64,000 nt of DNA from positions 1-64,000 of the forward strand of contig JAMOQG010000145.1 of NCBI GenBank assembly GCA_027064135.1, read 5' to 3'. Made by a program: the position numbers and the translations under genes. Numbering within the stretch: position 1 is the first letter of the stretch; each line of letters opens with the position of its first letter. The DNA is from Peptostreptococcaceae bacterium (GTDB lineage Bacteria > Bacillota > Clostridia > Peptostreptococcales > Acidaminobacteraceae). This document shows, piece by piece, positions 58,022-64,000 of the stretch. Under the pieces are notes generated by a model. The model saw nothing but the letters and a program-made list of their open reading frames with translations, was not told the origin of the DNA and did not search any database.

Positions 58022-58513
58022 TTAACCTTTTATTCCACTTCGAGATGCATTTTCAATAAATTTTCTCTGTGCAATAATAAACAAAATAACTACAGGTAAT
58101 AACGCATCAAACTCGTGGCCATCATCTCAGGCCATTGCGTTAGCCCTTCCTTATCAGAACTAAATCTTGCAATACCTAGCGAAAGCATTTTCATTTTATC
58201 AGAATTTGTTACAATAAGCATCCATATAAAATCATTCTATTAACCTTCGAATAAAAATGTTGCCAATGTAGCTCAACTTGAGAAAGCATAATTGGCCAAA
58301 ACAATCTAATCGGACCTGCTCTATCAATGATTGCTGCTTCTTCCAATTCTCTTGGTATACTTTGAAAATTCTGCTTAAGTAAAATATAATAAAAGCACCA
58401 CCAAACGCACCAAGCATCTGAGGAATAGTCAAAGCTTGATAAGTATCAATGCAACCAAAGTTTTTTATAATCATAAATGATGGAAACATAATAACATATA
58501 CCGGAATCATCAT
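58022..58513 (-). pseudogene. Decayed sugar ABC transporter permease (MalG-like), C-terminal remnant
   Basis: Segments of one protein are spread over three frames. First comes IPVYVIMFPSFMIIKNFG ... GGAFIIFYL. After a shift near 58375, [30 protein letters not shown] contains the EAA loop that docks the ATPase. A second shift near 58270 is followed by [40 protein letters not shown] after two in-frame stops. After a third shift near 58105, ALLPVVILFIIAQRKFIENASRSGIKG runs to TAA 58022. The N-terminal half is missing too. This stretch explains the otherwise odd 93-aa ORF in the track. Confidence 0.85.
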
Positions 58514-58540
58514 TTACTTTTTTCATAAATTGCCCCTTTT

Positions 58541-60664
58541 CTACTTATATATTAGTTCAAGTTCTCCACCTTTAATAATTTCATTATATTTAATTCTATA
58601 ATCATTTAATTCAACACCATTTAAAATTGCTTTTTCAATATTTGTACCATTATTATTATTTTCAATAATAATTTTAAAATTTTTCATATTATTAGTTTTT
58701 ATTAAAACTTCATCAAATTGACAATATGCTATTAAATATTCAGGAATTCCTGGAGCAAATTGATAAATTCCAATACTACTTAGTATATACCACGCTGCCA
58801 TACTTCCATTATCTTCATCACCTGGAAATCCATCAACTTCATATGAAAAAGCATCATTTAATATTTTTTTCACATAATAATTCGATCTGTTCACTTCATT
58901 TAATTCAGCAAATATATATGGAATATGAAAACTCGGTTGATTAGAAATTGCACATTGTCCAAAATTCGAACATGCCATTTCACTCATTTCATGAATTTCT
59001 TTTTCATAAGATCCAACTTCAAAATCAGGTTTCATTTTAAAAAGATTATCTATTTTATTTAATAATATATCTTTTCCACCTAGTAATTCACTAAAATTTA
59101 TCATATCATGAGGTACAAACCAACTATTTTGATACGCACTTCCTTCACAATAATCGCCACCCCAAGATAATGCATTAAAATTCTCTTTAAATTTTCCGTT
59201 TTTATCTTTACCACGCATTAATCCAGATTTTATATCAACTAGATTTTTATAGTTTTTAGATAATTTTAAAAATTTTGATTCAATTTTTTTATTATTTATA
59301 TTTTTAGCAAATTGAGCAATACAAAAATCTCCATATGAATAATCTTGAGTTATATTTACATTTTCTTTATGTTCATTTATTACATATCCAAATTTTAAAT
59401 ACTCGTCTATAAACGGCCTTCCATTTCTAGCATTATTAAGTAAAGCATTAAAAATTTCCTCTTTTTCAATATTTAAATTTTTAGTTACAGCATCTGCCAT
59501 TACAGCATCAATAAGAGTTCCAGGCATTGCTCCTCTTTCACTTGGAGCTAACCATTTAGGTAAAAACCCTGTATCTTTATAATAATTTATAAATCCATTT
59601 ATCATTTTTTCAACTTCAATTTTTCTAGTTATTGTCATAAGTGGAAAAAGAGTTCTAAAAGTATCCCAAAAACCAATATCAACATACATAAATCCTTTTG
59701 AAATCCCACCATTTTCTAAATTGAAATGAATAATCTCATTATTTTCATTATATTCATAAAATTTATGAGGAAATAAAAGTGTTCTATATAAACTTGAATA
59801 AAATGTTTTTAATTTATTTTCATCATTTGTTTTAACATCAATTTTATTTAATTCATTCTCCCATATTATTTCACTATCATTTAATAAATCATTAAATGAT
59901 TTATTTTTTAATTCTTTATTATAATTAATTTTTGCTTGATTAATAGAAATATAAGAAATAGCCATTTTAAATTCTACTTCTCTTTTTTTTAATAAATCAA
60001 ATTTAATTAATGCACCAATTTCATAGCCTTCATACTCTTTTATATCTATATCATTAAATTCATTTTCTTTAAAAACATAACTTTCTTTTAAAAGCTTATT
60101 ATCAAATTTCATATAGAAATATTCTTTTAAATCTGCTTTAACCGTATCATCTACATTCTTTGTATAGCCAGAAATAGAATTATCTAATAAATCAATTTTT
60201 ATTTTAGTAATTTTATTATAATCATTATAACTTTTTATTATTAAATGTCCATTATCTTCAGAGTACGATATTCGTTGAATACATCCTCTTGTCGTTGGGA
60301 CTAAAGAGTACTGAATATTATTTCTATTTAAAAAAACTTTCATATAATTTGGTTTTAATATTGTTTTTTCTTTATCAATTGAAGAAGACTGAAAATCATT
60401 TCCAATTAAAACTTCACCACTTTGAGGCATAAATAAAAGTTGCCCATAATCTCTAATCCATGGGCTTGGTTGATGCGTTAATCTAAAACCTTCAATTTGA
60501 TAATCATCAGGATGGAAAAACCACGAACCATCATTACCCCTAGTTTGAATTGAAAATGCAGCCATTCCATTTGGCATTTGAATTAGAGGTAAAGTATTCC
60601 CATTAGAAAACCTTTTATTTGATTTAGTTCCTTGTAAAATATTTATATATTCTATTTTTTTCAA
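58541..60664 (-). CDS. GH92-family alpha-mannosidase, predicted cytosolic
   Basis: Exo-acting alpha-mannosidase family, usually Ca-dependent. The marks are LTHQPSPWIRDYGQLLFMP, the barrel signature MYVDIGFWDTFRTLFPLMT, the acid-bearing GDYCEGSAYQNSWFVPHD and the end GFPGDEDNGSMAAWYILSSIGIYQFAPG. 707 aa, complete. There is no signal peptide, unlike many GH92 enzymes of Bacteroidetes, so it should act on imported oligosaccharides. Linkage specificity (1,2, 1,3, 1,6) cannot be told. Confidence 0.92.
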   Translation of the reverse strand: MKKIEYINILQGTKSNKRFSNGNTLPLIQMPNGMAAFSIQTRGNDGSWFFHPDDYQIEGFRLTHQPSPWIRDYGQLLFMPQSGEVLIGNDFQSSSIDKEKTILKPNYMKVFLNRNNIQYSLVPTTRGCIQRISYSEDNGHLIIKSYNDYNKITKIKIDLLDNSISGYTKNVDDTVKADLKEYFYMKFDNKLLKESYVFKENEFNDIDIKEYEGYEIGALIKFDLLKKREVEFKMAISYISINQAKINYNKELKNKSFNDLLNDSEIIWENELNKIDVKTNDENKLKTFYSSLYRTLLFPHKFYEYNENNEIIHFNLENGGISKGFMYVDIGFWDTFRTLFPLMTITRKIEVEKMINGFINYYKDTGFLPKWLAPSERGAMPGTLIDAVMADAVTKNLNIEKEEIFNALLNNARNGRPFIDEYLKFGYVINEHKENVNITQDYSYGDFCIAQFAKNINNKKIESKFLKLSKNYKNLVDIKSGLMRGKDKNGKFKENFNALSWGGDYCEGSAYQNSWFVPHDMINFSELLGGKDILLNKIDNLFKMKPDFEVGSYEKEIHEMSEMACSNFGQCAISNQPSFHIPYIFAELNEVNRSNYYVKKILNDAFSYEVDGFPGDEDNGSMAAWYILSSIGIYQFAPGIPEYLIAYCQFDEVLIKTNNMKNFKIIIENNNNGTNIEKAILNGVELNDYRIKYNEIIKGGELELIYK

Positions 60665-60685
60665 AAAACCATCCCATTTCTTTGA

Positions 60686-61840
60686 TTATTTATAATAATA
60701 TTCTATTTTATTTGGGCTAATATAAGCAATTACATAATCTTTTTCAATTATTAAATTATCATTCGTTCTTGCTTTATAATTAAAATATATAAAATAGTTA
60801 TTGTTTATTTTAAATGTATAATCATATTTCTCAGCTGTTAGATCATTAAAAGTAAATTTCACATCATTTGTATTTTTAAATTCATTAAAATCCTCATTAA
60901 CAATATTAGGTAAATTTTCTAAATATTTATTATAATTAATTTCAAATTCATCATAGCTTATATTAGCTTCACAATTAATTAATGGTATTTTATATAATAA
61001 GTTTTTATACATATTATTTTCAGTTTGTGAATCCCTAATTAAATTAACATTATTTCTATCTGCATAATCTAATAGTAGCATTCCAATAATTTTATATTCA
61101 TCTTCTTTTTCAAAAAAACCATATTTATTTCTTTTATTTTCAATATAATTATTTAAATTAAAGTCTTTAATATTTTTTCTTTTAACTTTAATTTTATAAT
61201 ATTCTTTTGATCCTTCATAATAATCATAATGCGCAACATTATTATAATCATCTGAATTATAATTTTCCCATTCACTGAAAAAACATTTTACTCTTTTTAT
61301 GTCTCCTTTTTTCTTTAAAAGTTCATCAATTATCATGTTTCTATAATATCTCAACTTAACATCTTCATTCTTAGATGTAAAATAATCTATTTCAAAAGGA
61401 TTTAATTTATTTTGAGATAAAAACAAATATCTATAGCTTTCACTAATCATTCTTTCTTCTAAATTACCAATTAAAGGATCTATATTTATAATCATTGTGT
61501 TTTCATTATTTATTTCTAAATAAAAAGAATTGGTTTTAGTAATGTTTTTTGGAATATCATCATATTTTAAACTACTAATTTTTCCTTTAGAATATATTGC
61601 TGCATTTTTATTAACATTATCAATTAACAATATTGATAATGCATTAATAAATTTAAATTCATTTTTATTATCTTTTCTAATAATATCTATCGCATTATTA
61701 ATTAATGCATTGTCATTATTATATTCATATGTATCAATTTTATATGATTCATTTTGAAGTGATATAAAAGCACTTCTAATAAAAAACCCAAATAAAACCA
61801 GTAAAATTATAAGTATAAACACCATTTTTTTAGAACTCAT
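60686..61840 (-). CDS. Membrane-anchored protein of unknown function, 384 aa
   Basis: Starts with a short basic segment and a hydrophobic helix (MVFILIILLVLFGFFIRSAFI), then a long Asn/Lys/Tyr-rich domain without cysteine clusters. The segment MISESYRYLFLSQNKLNPFEIDYF, followed by RYYRNMIIDELL, loosely recalls zinc-peptidase-like HEGFHY sequences, but no HExxH is present, so I make no enzymatic claim. It lies between GH92 (21-nt gap) and the DUF1861 gene (24-nt gap), implying a role on the same substrate, perhaps at the cell surface. Confidence 0.6.
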   Translation of the reverse strand: MSSKKMVFILIILLVLFGFFIRSAFISLQNESYKIDTYEYNNDNALINNAIDIIRKDNKNEFKFINALSILLIDNVNKNAAIYSKGKISSLKYDDIPKNITKTNSFYLEINNENTMIINIDPLIGNLEERMISESYRYLFLSQNKLNPFEIDYFTSKNEDVKLRYYRNMIIDELLKKKGDIKRVKCFFSEWENYNSDDYNNVAHYDYYEGSKEYYKIKVKRKNIKDFNLNNYIENKRNKYGFFEKEDEYKIIGMLLLDYADRNNVNLIRDSQTENNMYKNLLYKIPLINCEANISYDEFEINYNKYLENLPNIVNEDFNEFKNTNDVKFTFNDLTAEKYDYTFKINNNYFIYFNYKARTNDNLIIEKDYVIAYISPNKIEYYYK

Positions 61841-61864
61841 TTTATCACTTCCTATTGTTAAGTA

Positions 61865-62761
61865 TTAGCTGATAAATGGATTAAGTATTTCAATCATTTG
61901 TGCTTGACAATCCCCTATTCCTGCAAACAATTTCACTTTATCACTAAAATAATTAGAAATTCCACCAGGAAACACAATATCTTTTAAACTTTCTTTTTTA
62001 AATTCTTTATTATTAAAATCATCACTTTTAGCAACAATTTTTAAATTCCTAATTGTAAATTCATTATAATTAAAAATAAATGTTATAGGATAATAATGTT
62101 TTATTGTTTCTTCAGTATATTTTGCAATATGGCCTAAAACAAAAATTTCATTTTCATTATATTTTTTAGCCTCATTAACTCCGCCCCATTCTTCATTGTT
62201 AAATAAATCAAGAATTTTAGCTTCGTTAATAATATTTTCGGTTAATTCATCTAAACTATTAATTAATATAAAACCAATTTTGCCTCTTTTGTAAATTCCA
62301 TTTTGAGGACGAGTAAATACTCCGATTTTTTCATCTAACTCAACTAATCGAACATCTTTCATTCCAACAGGTGAAGATGCAAATTCGACTAATTCATTTA
62401 AAGATTTTCCTTTATAAAAAACAGTTTTCCATATTAAATGATTATTATTTTTAGTTACTTTTACACCACCAAAAACAAACTCATCTTTTATTTTTACAAT
62501 AAATGGATCTTCTAAATTGAATTTTGGTAAATCATTACATAATTCATAACTAGTTTCCTGAATTTGTTTAAAAAAACAACTTTTAGCTTCAATATTATTT
62601 CGAGATTCTAATCGCCCAACAATATATTTAGAATTTTTATAATTAAAAGGCGCCGAAATATTATAAACATCTTTATCTAGCACATTTATAAATTTAATTA
62701 TATCAGATTGATTATAATAATCTTGATTTTCTATTAGTAAATCATTTACTGTTTTATTCAT
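61865..62761 (-). CDS. DUF1861-family protein, GH43/GH130-like beta-propeller
   Basis: Belongs by overall pattern to DUF1861, proteins predicted to be five-bladed propellers related to glycosidase or phosphorylase clans. KYIVGRLESRNNIEAKSCFFKQ, NLEDPFIVKIKDEFVFGGVKV, GMKDVRLVELDEKIGVFTRPQ and EWGGVNEAKKYNENEIFVLGHIA show repeating blade-like strands with conserved acidic residues. ATG 62761 has AAGGAGG upstream and overlaps the GH13 stop by 8 nt; the track start 62791 is inside GH13. 298 aa. A beta-mannoside or glucoside activity is a guess. Confidence 0.7.
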   Translation of the reverse strand: MNKTVNDLLIENQDYYNQSDIIKFINVLDKDVYNISAPFNYKNSKYIVGRLESRNNIEAKSCFFKQIQETSYELCNDLPKFNLEDPFIVKIKDEFVFGGVKVTKNNNHLIWKTVFYKGKSLNELVEFASSPVGMKDVRLVELDEKIGVFTRPQNGIYKRGKIGFILINSLDELTENIINEAKILDLFNNEEWGGVNEAKKYNENEIFVLGHIAKYTEETIKHYYPITFIFNYNEFTIRNLKIVAKSDDFNNKEFKKESLKDIVFPGGISNYFSDKVKLFAGIGDCQAQMIEILNPFIS

Positions 62762-64000
62762 TAATAACCTCCTTAAAAACTTGAACCTCATAAGGCATTA
62801 ATTTATCTAAATAACATTTTTTATAATTTCCAATTATCTTTTTACCATAACAACTTAAATCTACATATTTTATTTTATTTGAATAATTGCCAATTACAGT
62901 TATTTTTTTATTATTAGATCGTCTATTATAAGCAATTAATTCATTTCCTAAATCAATTTCATTAGTTTTACCTTCAATTAATATTTCTTCAGTTTTTCTT
63001 AAATTTATTAGTTTTTTATAATAATTTAAAATCGAATTATCATCAGAAATTTGTTTTTTTACATTTACTGAATCGTAATTAACATTCTCTTTAATCCAAG
63101 GTTTTATATTTGAGAATCCTGCATATTTTGAATCATTCCATTGCATCGGAGTTCTTGCATTATCCCTTGAAATTTTCTGAATATCTTTAAAAACTTCATC
63201 TTTTTCTTCATTTTCAGATATTCTTTTATAATAATAATCTTTAGTTCTAATATCACTATAATCATCAATTAAATTATAATTAGCATTTGTCATACCAATT
63301 TCATCGCCCATATAAATTATTTGGGCGCCTCTTAAAAACAATTGGACTGTAGCTAACATTTTTACTGATTTTTCAAAATAATCTTTATTACCATAATGTG
63401 ATGCCATTCTCGGTAAATCATGACTTCCTAAAAAAACTGTATTAATTAATTTTCCATCATAAGCCTTTTGCCATTTGAAAATAATAGATTTAAATTTTTC
63501 TAGATTAAATTTTTTTAAAGTTCCTAAAGGTCCTTTATCCATATCGGTATGTTCAAACTGCAAAAACAAATCAAGTTGCCTTTTTTCATCTAAAGTATAT
63601 TTATATGCTTGCTCGGTATTTACTCCGCTAGTTTGTCCAATTAAAAGGCAATTAGGATACTCTTTTTCAATTTCTTTTCTAATATTATGAATATAATCAT
63701 GTACCTCAGGTTGGTTTTCAAAATATAATTCAGCATAACCATTTTCTACATTTTTAGCAACATCAGGTAATCCGTCTTTTTTTGAAATTTTATTAATTAC
63801 ATCTAATCTGAAAGCATCAACACCAAAATTTAGCCAAAATTTCATTATTTTAAGTATCTCTTTTCTTAAATTTTCATTTCTCCAATTCAGATCCGGTTGA
63901 TGTGGTGTATATAAATGCAAATAATACGAATTAGTTTCTTTAACATATGTCCAAACTGATTTTCCAGTTCTAGAACTAATCCAATTATTTGGAAATCCAC
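62754..64000 (-). CDS. GH13-family alpha-glucosidase-like protein (5' end outside the window)
   Basis: C-terminal ~415 residues of an oligo-1,6-glucosidase-type (GH13_31-like) protein. The frame runs upstream past the track's TTG start: GFPNNWISSRTGKSVWTYVKETNSYYLHLYTPHQPDLNW continues to the right edge. Catalytic nucleophile region GVDAFRLDVIN and transition-state Asp in FLGSHDLPR are present, but the third region reads LLIGQTSGVNTEQA where the family has GE, so the acid/base Glu is replaced by Gln (codon CAA). The rest (RTPMQWNDSKYAGFS) is normal. Confidence 0.85.
   Translation of the reverse strand, partial: GFPNNWISSRTGKSVWTYVKETNSYYLHLYTPHQPDLNWRNENLRKEILKIMKFWLNFGVDAFRLDVINKISKKDGLPDVAKNVENGYAELYFENQPEVHDYIHNIRKEIEKEYPNCLLIGQTSGVNTEQAYKYTLDEKRQLDLFLQFEHTDMDKGPLGTLKKFNLEKFKSIIFKWQKAYDGKLINTVFLGSHDLPRMASHYGNKDYFEKSVKMLATVQLFLRGAQIIYMGDEIGMTNANYNLIDDYSDIRTKDYYYKRISENEEKDEVFKDIQKISRDNARTPMQWNDSKYAGFSNIKPWIKENVNYDSVNVKKQISDDNSILNYYKKLINLRKTEEILIEGKTNEIDLGNELIAYNRRSNNKKITVIGNYSNKIKYVDLSCYGKKIIGNYKKCYLDKLMPYEVQVFKEVINE

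Noticed and set aside
58232-58513. 93-aa ORF as a small membrane protein gene
   Set aside because: Other frames continue the same permease; it is the first fragment of a frameshifted pseudogene.

Overview
The window is AT-rich DNA (roughly 30% G+C by eye) from a low-G+C Gram-positive bacterium. The best guess is a clostridial or Tissierellia-like anaerobe. Support comes from the gene order rpsI-rplM-truA-ecfT-ecfA2-ecfA1-rplQ, the KOW protein between map and infA, the block cysS-mrnC-thyX-rlmB-yacP-sigH followed by tuf-rpmG-secE-nusG, the AMMECR1/LigB fusion protein, and AGGAGG-type ribosome binding sites before most genes. No species can be named from sequence alone. No rRNA, tRNA, CRISPR array or insertion sequence was seen.

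Layout, left to right (nearly everything on the minus strand, so each operon reads from high to low coordinates): (1) 1-5.1 kb: tail of an unidentified plus-strand gene, a small membrane protein, a membrane-anchored GH18 protein, a 110-bp cluster of DnaA boxes, then a LigB-AMMECR1 fusion, a MazG-like protein and an alanine-dehydrogenase-like protein in one operon. (2) 5.1-24.9 kb: the S10-spc-alpha ribosomal superoperon with secY, adk, map, infA, rpoA, the ECF transporter core, truA and rplM-rpsI, driven at its upstream end by a good promoter and a structured leader. (3) 25.0-29.5 kb: arginine genes argCJ (minus) and argBD (plus), diverging from a region with mirror-image promoters overlaid by ARG-box-like palindromes. 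This set sits between the S10 and str operons. (4) 29.5-34.1 kb: str operon (L7Ae-like, rpsL, rpsG, fusA, tuf1). (5) 34.1-46.3 kb: rpoBC, rplJL with a long leader, rplKA, nusG, secE, rpmG and a second tuf gene that appears identical to the first. (6) 46.3-53.1 kb: sigH, yacP-like, rlmB, thyX, a small membrane protein, mrnC, cysS, then a Cys-rich protein and gltX on the plus strand. (7) 53.1-64.0 kb: a carbohydrate locus read leftward: GH13 (cut by the window edge), DUF1861, an anchored protein of unknown function, GH92, a wrecked ABC permease, a glycosyltransferase, manA, a BadF-type sugar kinase and a phosphohexomutase, ending in a terminator shared with gltX.

How the parts work together: regions 2, 4 and 5 make ribosomes, RNA polymerase, elongation factors and the Sec core, with intercistronic RNA structures that are candidates for ribosomal-protein feedback. 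Region 3 makes ornithine from glutamate through acetylated intermediates. Region 7 looks like cytosolic breakdown of alpha-mannosides or glycans feeding mannose 6-phosphate and hexose phosphates into glycolysis, but its only recognisable transporter gene is a pseudogene.

The most unusual observations are the DnaA-box cluster away from any dnaA/rpmH genes, a perfect 33-bp duplication inside the L10 leader with matching tiny ORFs, the mirror-image arginine promoters, and a GH13 protein whose usual catalytic Glu reads as Gln.
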